DNA from: Burkholderiales bacterium
GTDB lineage: Bacteria; Pseudomonadota; Gammaproteobacteria; Burkholderiales; SG8-39
Assembly: GCA_017880745.1 (NCBI GenBank)
Contig: JADGRR010000045.1
Location: forward strand, 1 to 11,897
DNA length: 11,897 bases
Direction of reading: 5' to 3'
Shown piece by piece: positions 1 to 8,368 of the stretch (within the stretch, counting starts at the first letter, position 1; each line of letters opens with the position of its first letter). The translations under genes and the position numbers were made by a program. Under the pieces are notes generated by a model that was not told the DNA's origin, made no database searches, and saw only the letters and a list, made by a program, of their open reading frames with translations.

Positions 1-2232
<2,232 letters not shown>

Positions 2233-2241
2233 CAGAGAGCG

Positions 2242-2308
2242 ACCGCCAAGGACGCGAGCAACGCCGACGAAAAGCGGAACGAAGCAATACCTTTGCGTCC
2301 TTGGCGGT
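2242..2308. repeat. Long inverted repeat filling the carA-carB spacer
   Basis: Perfect 14-base arms, ACCGCCAAGGACGC at 2242-2255 and its complement at 2295-2308, flank a 39-base centre. The element occupies almost all of the 76 bases between the carA stop and the carB start. Its right arm abuts the carA stop codon (2309-2311), so the arm plus stop reads TGAACCGCCAAGGACGC on the transcribed strand, continuing as AAAGG. From memory, motifs of this kind (AACCGCCAAGG(A)CGCAAAG) recur as short dispersed palindromes in many environmental bacterial genomes; that identity is not checked here. In mRNA the arms would form a hairpin ending 9 bases before the carB ATG. There is no U-tract, so it does not look like a terminator. 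Confidence 0.8.
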
Positions 2309-3466
2309 TCATGCTTTTCTGTCTTCCATCAACTTCGCGAAGCGGTCGAACAGGTAACCGATGTCGTGCGGACCAGGGCTCGCCTCTGGATGGCCCTGGA
2401 AGCAGAACGCGGGCCGGTCGGTGCGCGCCATGCCCTGCAGGCTGCCATCGAACAGCGATACGTGGGTCGGCCGCAGGTTGGCCGGCAACGTCGCTGGATC
2501 GACGGCAAAACCGTGGTTCTGGCTGGTGATCACCACCTTGCCCGTGTCGAGGTCCTTCACCGGGTGATTGGCGCCGTGGTGGCCGAATTTCATTTTCATG
2601 GTCTTCGCGCCCGAAGCGAGGCCGAGCAACTGATGCCCCAGGCAGATGCCGTATGTCGGCGTGCCGGTCGCGACGATTTCGCGTATCGCCTCGATGGCGT
2701 AGTCGCAGGGCTCGGGATCACCCGGGCCGTTGGAGAGGAACACGCCGTCAGGCTTGGCCGCGAGTAGCACCTTTGCCGGCGTCTGCGCCGGGAACACGGT
2801 CACTTTGCAACCACGCTCGGACAGAAGGCGCAGGGAATTTCGCTTCAGGCCGTAGTCATACGCGGCAACATGAAAACGATGGCTGTCGATCTTGCGATGA
2901 CCCGTGTCCAGGTCCCATGCGCCTTCGTTCCACTCGTAGGGTTGACGCACCGACACCACCTTGGCCAGGTCCATCCCGGCGAGGCCGGGAAATTCGCGCG
3001 CTTTGGCGAGGGCGCGTGCCACGTCCGCCTCGCCCAGCGTCTCGCCCGGTGCCGCAGCAACGAGGCATCCCGCTTGAGCGCCATCGGTGCGCAGGATACG
3101 CGTGAGCTTGCGCGTGTCGATGCCGGCGATGGCGACGACCTTGCCGGATCTGAGATAATCGGACAGGCTTTGCTGGCTGCGCCAGTTCGATACGCGCAGC
3201 GGCAGGTCGCGGATTACCAGGCCCGCCGCATGCACCTGCGCCGATTCCTGGTCTTCCCAGTTGATGCCGGTGTTGCCGATATGCGGATAGGTCAGCGTGA
3301 CGATCTGGCGGCAATAGGAGGGGTCGGTGAGGATTTCCTGGTAGCCGGTCATGGACGTGTTGAATACCACTTCGCCCACCGCGCTGCCGGCGGCGCCGAT
3401 GCCAGAGCCGTGAAATACCGTCCCGTCGGCGAGCGCAAGGATAGCGGGCGGGGACAGCGAGAACAC
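2309..3466 (-). CDS. carA: Carbamoyl-phosphate synthase small subunit (glutaminase)
   Basis: CarA hydrolyses glutamine and passes the ammonia to CarB. The protein has 385 residues, normal for the family. The N-terminal CPSase_sm domain (about 1-150) contains the typical FNTSMTGYQEILTDPSY stretch. The C-terminal class I glutamine amidotransferase domain (about 195-375) has SNGPGDP (245-251), the nucleophile elbow YGICLGHQ with Cys275, and the catalytic pair His359 and Glu361 in FQGHPEASPGP. The start is GTG at 3466: a GGAG lies 6 bases upstream, an in-frame TAA lies 24 bases upstream, and the protein begins as homologues do (LALADGTVFHG). carB follows on the same strand after 76 bases, so the two are likely co-transcribed. 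dapB lies 173 bases upstream, a gap that holds a promoter candidate and a leader hairpin. Confidence 0.98.
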   Translation of the reverse strand: MFSLSPPAILALADGTVFHGSGIGAAGSAVGEVVFNTSMTGYQEILTDPSYCRQIVTLTYPHIGNTGINWEDQESAQVHAAGLVIRDLPLRVSNWRSQQSLSDYLRSGKVVAIAGIDTRKLTRILRTDGAQAGCLVAAAPGETLGEADVARALAKAREFPGLAGMDLAKVVSVRQPYEWNEGAWDLDTGHRKIDSHRFHVAAYDYGLKRNSLRLLSERGCKVTVFPAQTPAKVLLAAKPDGVFLSNGPGDPEPCDYAIEAIREIVATGTPTYGICLGHQLLGLASGAKTMKMKFGHHGANHPVKDLDTGKVVITSQNHGFAVDPATLPANLRPTHVSLFDGSLQGMARTDRPAFCFQGHPEASPGPHDIGYLFDRFAKLMEDRKA

Positions 3467-3472
3467 GGCTAA

Positions 3473-3477
3473 CTCCA
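3473..3477 (-). promoter_or_regulatory. Ribosome binding site that decides the carA GTG start
   Basis: TGGAG on the minus strand ends 6 bases before GTG 3466. No ATG is available in frame before the upstream TAA stop, so this site supports GTG as the true start. Confidence 0.7.
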
Positions 3478-3493
3478 GGATTTATATACAGAA

Positions 3494-3520
3494 ACGGGAC
3501 AGGAACAGCATCTGTCCCGT
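3494..3520 (-). promoter_or_regulatory. carA leader stem-loop, attenuator-like
   Basis: A perfect 9-base stem (ACGGGACAG at 3494-3502, complement at 3512-3520) has a 9-base loop. On the transcribed minus strand it is followed by the T-rich stretch TTCTGTATAT, about 28 bases before the carA start. The ACGGGAC motif is duplicated at the 5' side (GACGGGACGGGACAG), so the 3' arm could pair in two registers. It could be an attenuator of carAB, a weak terminator of upstream dapB transcripts, or a chance structure. The tail is not a clean U-run. Confidence 0.45.
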
Positions 3521-3536
3521 CCCGTCAAACTTTGTG

Positions 3537-3566
3537 ATTATAACCCGGAACCGGATCTCGCGCCAA
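3537..3566 (-). promoter_or_regulatory. Candidate sigma-70 promoter of carAB
   Basis: On the minus strand a perfect -10 hexamer TATAAT (3537-3542) is preceded after 18 bases by TTGGCG (3561-3566, 4 of 6 matches to TTGACA). Transcription would start near 3530, giving a leader of about 65 bases that contains the stem-loop at 3494-3520. Its position between dapB and carA suggests carAB has its own promoter besides any read-through from bamE-dapB. Confidence 0.6.
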
Positions 3567-3573
3567 ACCTCCC

Positions 3574-3613
3574 GGCGGGATGGGCGCGCGCGGACGAGCC
3601 AACCAATCCCGCC
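3574..3613 (-). terminator. Stem-loop downstream of dapB, possible weak terminator
   Basis: GGCGGGAT at 3574-3581 pairs perfectly with ATCCCGCC at 3606-3613; after one mismatch two more G-C pairs extend the stem inward, leaving an 18-base loop. It begins 26 bases after the dapB stop on the transcribed strand. There is no T-run after it, so termination is uncertain. It may instead protect the 3' end of bamE-dapB mRNA. Confidence 0.35.
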
Positions 3614-3639
3614 AAGCTCCGGCTCCCAACTTCCGCCGC

Positions 3640-4437
3640 TCACTTCAGCCCAAGCACGTCCTGCATGTCGTACAGACCCGACGCTTTGCCGCGCAGAAAA
3701 CGCGCCGCGCGCAGTGCGCCCGAGGCGTAGGTCATGCGGCTTTGCGAGCGCACCGTCACCTCGACGCGCTCGCCGCTGCCGGCAAATATCACCGTGTGCT
3801 CGCCCACGATGTCGCCGCCGCGGATCGCGTGAAAGCCGATGCTCCTTGGGTCGCGCTCTCCGGTGTCGCCCTCGCGCCCGTACACGGCGCAGCTTTTCAG
3901 GTCGCGGCCCAGCGCTGCGGCAACCACCTCGCCCAGTTTGAGCGCCGTGCCCGAGGGTGCGTCGACCTTGTGCCGGTGGTGCGCTTCGATGATCTCGACA
4001 TCGTAGGCGTCGCCCAGGATTTTCGCCGCGACCTCGGCCAATTTGAATGTGGCATTGACGCCGACGGCCATGTTGGGCGCGAACACGATCGCAATCTGCT
4101 TCGCCGCAGTAGCGATACGCTGCTTGCCTTCGGCGCTGAAACCCGTCGTGCCGATCACCATTTTCGTGCCCGACTTTACGCAGGCATCGAGGTGCAGCAG
4201 GCTGCCCTCGGGCCGGGTGAAGTCGATCAGGCAGTCGGAGGCGGCGATACCGGCCGCATAGTCCGCGCTGATGGCGACGCCGCAGGCGCTACCCGACGAC
4301 TCGCCCGCGTCCTTGCCGAGATGAGGATTACCCGCGATTTCCAGCGCCGCGGACAGCTTCAGGTCCTTGCCCGACAACACCGCCTCGATCAGGGTGCGGC
4401 CCATGCGCCCGGAACTGCCGGCGATTGCGATTTTCAT
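3640..4437 (-). CDS. dapB: 4-hydroxy-tetrahydrodipicolinate reductase
   Basis: DapB reduces 4-hydroxy-tetrahydrodipicolinate with NAD(P)H in the diaminopimelate/lysine pathway, supplying lysine and the peptidoglycan cross-link residue. It has 265 residues, close to the usual 265-275. The Rossmann nucleotide-binding loop is AGSSGRMG (6-13), followed by GTTGF (96-100) and APNMAVGVN (120-128). The substrate and catalytic signature EAHHRHKVDAPSGT lies at 151-164, with the expected catalytic His153 and Lys157. RGGDIVGEH (206-214) belongs to the tetramerisation domain. ATG at 4437 is preceded by a G-rich site (GGGGGC). The gene begins 10 bases after the bamE stop, so the two are probably co-transcribed and may be translationally coupled. 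Confidence 0.98.
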   Translation of the reverse strand: MKIAIAGSSGRMGRTLIEAVLSGKDLKLSAALEIAGNPHLGKDAGESSGSACGVAISADYAAGIAASDCLIDFTRPEGSLLHLDACVKSGTKMVIGTTGFSAEGKQRIATAAKQIAIVFAPNMAVGVNATFKLAEVAAKILGDAYDVEIIEAHHRHKVDAPSGTALKLGEVVAAALGRDLKSCAVYGREGDTGERDPRSIGFHAIRGGDIVGEHTVIFAGSGERVEVTVRSQSRMTYASGALRAARFLRGKASGLYDMQDVLGLK

Positions 4438-4447
4438 GCCGCCCCCG

Positions 4448-4990
4448 TCAAAACTTGTCCTTGAGCCGCTCCCACCAGCCTTTTTCCTGCGGCTGCTTAT
4501 CTGCGGGCGGAACCGGCGCAGCGGCAGGTTTTTCCGGGACCGCGGCCGGTGCGGGTTTGATTGCGTCTGACGCCGTTTCCACGCGTGCCGGCGCCAGTTG
4601 CGCTTCCGACTTCGCCTCAGGCGTCTTGACCCCAGCCGCGTCCGTACCGGCTGCGGGCGCCACGTCGCCGTCGATGCGTTTCAGCTTGCCGTCCTCGAAG
4701 AACACCGCAATCTTGCGCTGTTCCAATTCGCTGGAATTTGCCCTCCGGCGCCGGAACACGTAATCCCAGCGGTCGGCGTGAAAGCTGTCGGTGATCAGCG
4801 GCGTGCCCAGGACAAAGCGCACCTGATCCTTGCTCATGCCGAGTTTCAGCTGAGACACCATCTCCTGGGAAACGAAATTGCCCTGCTGGATTTCGATGCG
4901 ATAGGGCCTGACGTCCGGCATGGGTAGCCGCGCCGAGCCGCAGGAAACGAGGAATAGTGCGGCTATGACCGCCAGTGCGCGTAAAAACAT
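4448..4990 (-). CDS. bamE: Outer membrane assembly lipoprotein BamE (SmpA/OmlA) with long Ala/Pro-rich C-terminal extension
   Basis: BamE is a periplasm-facing lipoprotein of the BAM complex that inserts beta-barrel proteins into the outer membrane. The protein starts with a lipoprotein signal peptide, MFLRALAVIAALFLVSCGS: lipobox LVSC, with Cys17 as the lipidated residue. The SmpA/OmlA fold follows at about 28-110, with the typical YRIEIQQGNFVSQE, LGMSKDQVRFVLGTPLITDSF and RWDYVFR segments. The protein has 180 residues, against 113 in E. coli. The excess is a low-complexity Ala/Pro/Glu/Lys linker (about 110-167) ending in the aromatic and basic tail GWWERLKDKF. It is first of the bamE-dapB pair and divergent from fur, an arrangement also known in Pseudomonas and other proteobacteria. 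The ribosome binding site is weak. ATG 4990 is chosen because it gives a full signal peptide. Confidence 0.93.
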   Translation of the reverse strand: MFLRALAVIAALFLVSCGSARLPMPDVRPYRIEIQQGNFVSQEMVSQLKLGMSKDQVRFVLGTPLITDSFHADRWDYVFRRRRANSSELEQRKIAVFFEDGKLKRIDGDVAPAAGTDAAGVKTPEAKSEAQLAPARVETASDAIKPAPAAVPEKPAAAPVPPADKQPQEKGWWERLKDKF

Positions 4991-5002
4991 GGTTGGAATT
5001 CG

Positions 5003-5031
5003 TTCTCAAATACGATAAAACGTTATATCAT
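5003..5031 (+). promoter_or_regulatory. Candidate fur promoter
   Basis: TTCTCA (5003-5008, 4 of 6) and TATCAT (5026-5031, 5 of 6) are separated by 17 bases on the plus strand, about 32 bases before the fur ATG. The -10 region overlaps the dyad at 5011-5032. A minus-strand bamE promoter must also lie here, but no single good -35/-10 pair stands out on that strand. Confidence 0.45.
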
Positions 5032-5032
5032 A
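5011..5032. promoter_or_regulatory. Near-perfect dyad in the bamE/fur divergent promoter region, candidate operator
   Basis: GATAAAACGTTATATC (5014-5029) matches its own reverse complement at 14 of 16 positions. Allowing one more mismatch pair, symmetry extends to 22 bases (5011-5032). It overlaps the fur -10 candidate. The GATAA/TTATC halves recall Fur-box half-sites, but the spacing differs from the classical 19-base Fur box, so the binding protein is not assigned. Confidence 0.5.
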
Positions 5033-5062
5033 ACCCAGTTCACAGCCCTCATCGATCAGCGC

Positions 5063-5488
5063 ATGAGCAAGCCTCAAGATCTCAAGACCATCGGCCTCAA
5101 GGCCACCGCGCCGCGCCTCAAGATTCTCAACCTGTTCGAAAAGAGCAAGGTGCGGCACCTGTCCGCCGAGGACGTATACAAGCTCTTGGTCGCCGACGGG
5201 CTCGATACCGGCCTGGCCACGGTCTATCGCGTGCTGACCCAGTTCGAGCATGCCGGCTTGCTGCAACGGCATCATTTCGAATCCGGCCGCGCCGTATTCG
5301 AACTCAACGCAGGCACCCATCACGATCATCTCGTGTGCATGCAGTGCGGGCGGGTCGAGGAGTTCTACGACGCCGAGATCGAAAAACGCCAGAACAAGAT
5401 CGCCAAGGAGCGCGGCTTCGTCATCACCGAGCACTCGCTGCATCTGTACGTCGATTGCACCAAGACCGATTGCCCGCATAAGACGTAA
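5063..5488 (+). CDS. fur: Ferric uptake regulator Fur
   Basis: Fur is a dimeric metal-dependent repressor that binds Fe(II) and shuts off iron-uptake genes. The product has 141 residues, against 148 in E. coli. The winged-helix DNA-binding domain covers about 1-83, with the recognition helix near GLATVYRVLTQFEHAGL (50-66). The dimerisation and metal-binding domain includes HHDHLVCMQCG (86-96), with Cys92 and Cys95, and a second CxxxxC pair at Cys132 and Cys137, the structural zinc ligands of the family. His86, His87, His89, His124 and His127 are available for the regulatory sites. These features favour Fur over Zur or PerR. The start ATG at 5063 matches family N-termini, though no strong ribosome binding site precedes it. 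The gene is divergent from bamE. Confidence 0.96.
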   Translation: MSKPQDLKTIGLKATAPRLKILNLFEKSKVRHLSAEDVYKLLVADGLDTGLATVYRVLTQFEHAGLLQRHHFESGRAVFELNAGTHHDHLVCMQCGRVEEFYDAEIEKRQNKIAKERGFVITEHSLHLYVDCTKTDCPHKT

Positions 5489-5577
5489 GTTGTGAAACGA
5501 AAGGCGGTACGGACACGAACCGCTGCTGACCCGTTTCATGTTGAACCGCATTGCGCCCCGCCTGTTCCGGATTTTGC

Positions 5578-6138
5578 TTGGAAGCCTTCCTCACCTCCGC
5601 CGTGCTGGTTGCAGTCGCAGAGATCGGAGACAAGACCCAGCTCCTTTCCTTCGTTCTTGCCGCACGGCTGCGCCAACCCTGGGCCATCATCGCCGGCATC
5701 CTGGTGGCGACGATTGCGAATCATGCGCTGGCCGGTTCGGTCGGCGCCTGGCTCGCGCACCTGGCGGGACCGGGAGTGATGCGCTGGGTGACCGGGCTCC
5801 TGTTCGTCGGCTTCGGCCTTTGGGCGCTGCATCCGGATGCGCTCGGCGACGATCCCAAAATCCACCGTGCCGGCGCTTTTGTCACCGCGCTGATCGCTTT
5901 CTTCCTCGCCGAGATGGGCGACAAGACGCAACTCGCGACCGTGGCGCTGGCCGCGCGTTTCGACAGTCTCGCGGCCGTGGTGTTGGGAACGACCATGGGC
6001 ATGATGCTCGCGAACGTGCCGGCGGTGATGATCGGCGGGAAACTCGCCACGCGCCTGCCGATGCGGGCGATTCGCTACGCCGCGGCGGGGCTGTTCATGC
6101 TCACGGGGGCGCTCACCCTCCTCGGCTGGCCGGCCTAG
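5578..6138 (+). CDS. GDT1/TMEM165 (UPF0016) family cation transporter, probably Mn2+/Ca2+
   Basis: This is an integral membrane protein of the GDT1/UPF0016 family, whose characterised members move Mn2+ or Ca2+ out of the cytoplasm; MneA of Vibrio is a Mn2+ exporter. The family's duplicated signature ExGDK(T/S)Q is present twice, as EIGDKTQ (about residues 15-21) and EMGDKTQ (about 112-118), each at the start of a three-helix half. Six hydrophobic segments can be seen. I chose TTG at 5578, giving 186 residues beginning (M)EAFLTSAVLVAVAEIGDKTQ, because family members begin this way. A longer frame from TTG at 5551 adds nine residues (MRPACSGFC) without family support. It lies 89 bases after fur, which fits a metal-homeostasis setting but does not prove it. 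The substrate cannot be read from sequence. Confidence 0.9.
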   Translation: MEAFLTSAVLVAVAEIGDKTQLLSFVLAARLRQPWAIIAGILVATIANHALAGSVGAWLAHLAGPGVMRWVTGLLFVGFGLWALHPDALGDDPKIHRAGAFVTALIAFFLAEMGDKTQLATVALAARFDSLAAVVLGTTMGMMLANVPAVMIGGKLATRLPMRAIRYAAAGLFMLTGALTLLGWPA

Positions 6139-6212
6139 GGCCTGTTGGCATCGCGCGCATGAGCGCGCCGGCGCCGGGAAGCAATCGAATCGAAATGCAG
6201 GTAGATTATCGC

Positions 6213-6217
6213 GGAGG
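6213..6217 (+). promoter_or_regulatory. Ribosome binding site that decides the sixA start
   Basis: GGAGG lies 9 bases before ATG 6227. The alternative in-frame ATG at 6254 has no such site, so the longer form is preferred. Confidence 0.7.
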
Positions 6218-6226
6218 CTGACCAGC

Positions 6227-6706
6227 ATGACCGAGACCAAAGCCGAGCAAACCATGGAGCTGCTGCTGTGGCGCCATGCGGACGCCGAGGAAGGGATTCC
6301 CGACGCCGGGCGCGCCCTCACCAAGAAAGGGCTGAAGCAGGCAAAGCAGGTGGCTGCCTGGCTCAGTCCGCGGCTGCCGGGCGACTGCCTCATCCTCGCC
6401 AGCCCGGCCAAGCGCGCGCAGCAAACCGCCGCCGCGCTGGATCTGCCCTACACCACGGAGCGACGCATCGGCGTGCAAGCCGACATCCCGGACATAATCG
6501 CCGCGAGCAACTGGCCCAAGCGCGCTGGCACGGTCATCGTCGTCGGCCACCAGCCTACGCTCGGGCGGCTCGCCGCCTGGCTGCTAACGGGAGAGCCGGC
6601 CGACTGGACCATCAAGAAAGGCGCGCTATGGTGGTTTTCCGGTCGCGCGCGCGAAGGCGACACCCAGACCATTTTGCGCGCGGTCGTCGGCCCGGACCTG
6701 CTCTAA
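6227..6706 (+). CDS. sixA: SixA-type phosphohistidine phosphatase
   Basis: This is a histidine-phosphatase superfamily protein (159 residues, like E. coli SixA at 161) expected to remove phosphate from phosphohistidine proteins. E. coli SixA acts on histidine phosphotransfer domains and on the nitrogen PTS protein NPr; the target here is unknown. The catalytic RHA motif is LLLWRHADAE, with nucleophile His17. LASPAKRAQQTA (58-69) holds the phosphate-binding arginine, and VVGHQPTLG (105-113) holds the second catalytic histidine, His108. A GGAGG site supports ATG 6227 rather than the internal ATG 6254 (residue 10), which would begin right before the catalytic strand. The gene is convergent with ppx, 27 bases away, and 88 bases after the transporter gene. 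Confidence 0.88.
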   Translation: MTETKAEQTMELLLWRHADAEEGIPDAGRALTKKGLKQAKQVAAWLSPRLPGDCLILASPAKRAQQTAAALDLPYTTERRIGVQADIPDIIAASNWPKRAGTVIVVGHQPTLGRLAAWLLTGEPADWTIKKGALWWFSGRAREGDTQTILRAVVGPDLL

Positions 6707-6708
6707 GC

Positions 6709-6734
6709 CCGCGCTGGGTCTTCGCGGTTCTTTT
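6709..6734 (+). terminator. Possible sixA terminator in the sixA/ppx convergent gap
   Basis: CCGCG (6709-6713) pairs with CGCGG (6723-6727) around a 9-base loop and is followed by TTCTTTT on the plus strand, right after the sixA stop. The stem is short, so this is a weak call, but the position between convergent genes fits. Confidence 0.4.
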
Positions 6735-8233
6735 CAGGCGGCCTTGGCGGCGGCATCGCGCAGCGGCTTCACGTCCAGGCGCAGCCCGATCGATTTCCAT
6801 TCATCCGCTTCATCGGCAAGCGCCGCTGCGCTCAAGGGGCGATTCTCCAGCAGCGCCTCCGGCAACAACAGGCGAAAACCGCTCTCGGTCATTTCGCAGG
6901 CGAGCTGCGGCAACTCCAGATCGGTGCGGCTGCGGCAAAACAGGCTTGCCAGGCGCAGGCAGAACACCAGCGTCCAGTCGGTGGGGACGGGGCTGAGGTC
7001 CGGCAGCTTGGCGAGTTTGCCGCGGTGGGCGAGCAGCAGCCGCGCCAGCTGCGCCTGCTCCATGCGCGAGAAGCCCGGCATGTCTGCATTGCCAATGACA
7101 TAGGCAGAATGCTTGTGATAGCCGTTGTGGGCGATGGAAATGCCGATCTCGTGCAAGGCCGCGGCCCAGGCAAGCGTTTGCCCTGCATGCGGATCGCCTT
7201 CGGTGTCGCTCATATGCCGATGCAGTCTGGCGGCGAGCGCGGCCACGCGCTGCGCTTGCGCAGTATCGACGTGGTAGCGGCGCATGAACTGGCGCACCGT
7301 GACCTCGCGCATGTCGTGCTTTTGCACCCGGCCGAGCAGGTCGTAGAGCACACCCTGGCGCAGCGCGGCGTCCGACACGCTCATGTGTCCGATGCCAAGC
7401 TCCGCAAACGCGGCGCACATGATGGCCAGGCCGCCCGGGAGGATGGCGGCGCGGTCCTCGCGCATCCCCGGCAGCAGCAGGCGCTCGAGGTCACCCGCTT
7501 TGAGGAACGCGCTCCTCAGCTTGTCCAGGCCGGCGGCAGAAATGCCGTGCTCGCTCCAGCCGTTGGCTTCCAGGATGGAGGCAATCGAGCGCGCCGTGCC
7601 GGACGAGCCCACCGTCTCGACCCAGCCGTGCCTGGTGTACTGCTTGACTATGGTCTGGAGCTCGCTCCTCGCCGCAAGCTCGGCTTGCTTGAACGTGGAC
7701 TTCTCGACCTTGCCCTCAGCAAAGTATTTCAGGCTGTAGCTGACGCAGCCCATGTACAGGCTGTCCATCAACTCCGGCTGCACGCCGGCGCCGATGATGA
7801 ATTCGGTCGAGCCGCCGCCGATGTCCATCACCAGGCGCTTGTCCCGGCTAAGCGGCAAGCTGTGCGCGACGCCGAGATAGATCAGCCGCGCTTCCTCGCG
7901 CCCGGCGATGATCTCGATCGGAAAACCCAGCGCTTCCTTGGCCTCGGCCAGGAACTGGCGCGAGTTCTTGGCCACGCGCAACGCATTGGTGCCGACGACA
8001 CGCACCGCCTCGGCCGGAAAGCCGCGCAAGCGGTCGGAGAAGCGCCGCAGCGCTTCCAGCGCACGCACCTGGGTGGCGCGGTCGATGCGCTTGTCCCGGG
8101 TCAGCCCCGCCCCAAGGCGCACCTGTTCGCGCAAGCCGTCAAGCAGATAGATCTGATCGTCGACGACACGGCCGATCTGCAGATGAAAGCTGTTGGAGCC
8201 CAGGTCGACCGCGGCAAGTGTCTCGTATTGCAT
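6734..8233 (-). CDS. ppx: Exopolyphosphatase (Ppx/GppA family)
   Basis: Ppx releases orthophosphate processively from the ends of polyphosphate; family members may also hydrolyse pppGpp. The protein has 499 residues, close to the usual 500-510 for the long, two-module form. The actin-like ASKHA phosphatase module covers about 1-300: phosphate-1 loop VDLGSNSFHL (9-18), the catalytic acidic segment GREEARLIYLG (111-121), phosphate-2 loop DIGGGSTE (137-144) and VGSSGTARS (208-216). The C-terminal helical HD-like module (about 305-499) includes AALHEIGISIAHNGYHKHSAY (from about 358). It is downstream of phoU on the same strand (135-base gap) and close to the divergent ppk1, so polyphosphate synthesis and breakdown are encoded side by side. 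A hairpin with an AAGG in its loop lies right before the ATG. GppA activity cannot be excluded. Confidence 0.95.
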   Translation of the reverse strand: MQYETLAAVDLGSNSFHLQIGRVVDDQIYLLDGLREQVRLGAGLTRDKRIDRATQVRALEALRRFSDRLRGFPAEAVRVVGTNALRVAKNSRQFLAEAKEALGFPIEIIAGREEARLIYLGVAHSLPLSRDKRLVMDIGGGSTEFIIGAGVQPELMDSLYMGCVSYSLKYFAEGKVEKSTFKQAELAARSELQTIVKQYTRHGWVETVGSSGTARSIASILEANGWSEHGISAAGLDKLRSAFLKAGDLERLLLPGMREDRAAILPGGLAIMCAAFAELGIGHMSVSDAALRQGVLYDLLGRVQKHDMREVTVRQFMRRYHVDTAQAQRVAALAARLHRHMSDTEGDPHAGQTLAWAAALHEIGISIAHNGYHKHSAYVIGNADMPGFSRMEQAQLARLLLAHRGKLAKLPDLSPVPTDWTLVFCLRLASLFCRSRTDLELPQLACEMTESGFRLLLPEALLENRPLSAAALADEADEWKSIGLRLDVKPLRDAAAKAA

Positions 8234-8235
8234 GG

Positions 8236-8263
8236 CCGGATTACCTTAGCACTTGGAATCCGG
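8236..8263 (-). promoter_or_regulatory. Stem-loop at the ppx translation start
   Basis: CCGGATT (8236-8242) pairs with AATCCGG (8257-8263) across a 14-base loop. On the mRNA the loop contains AAGG, the only Shine-Dalgarno-like stretch (10 bases before ATG), and the stem ends 2 bases before the start codon. It might modulate ppx translation; this is inference from position only. Confidence 0.35.
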
Positions 8264-8368
8264 ACACGCAACGAGAATACGCGAACCGCGGAGCCGAAAC
8301 GGACCCCGCGCACACACGCGTACGACCCGGTGCGCGATCCCGGTGCCGAGGATAATACTTGGTCCGCC

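Noticed and set aside
5011..5032. Classical 19-base Fur box
   Set aside because: The half-sites are present but the symmetry is 8+8 around a central CG, not the Fur-box layout.
6153..6168. GCGCGC-ATGA-GCGCGC hairpin after the transporter gene as a terminator
   Set aside because: There is no T-run on either side, and self-complementary GC runs are common at this base composition.
8326..8346. Direct repeat CCCGGTGC (8326-8333 and 8339-8346) in the phoU-ppx gap
   Set aside because: Only two 8-base copies of GC-rich sequence; easily chance, with no further copies seen nearby.
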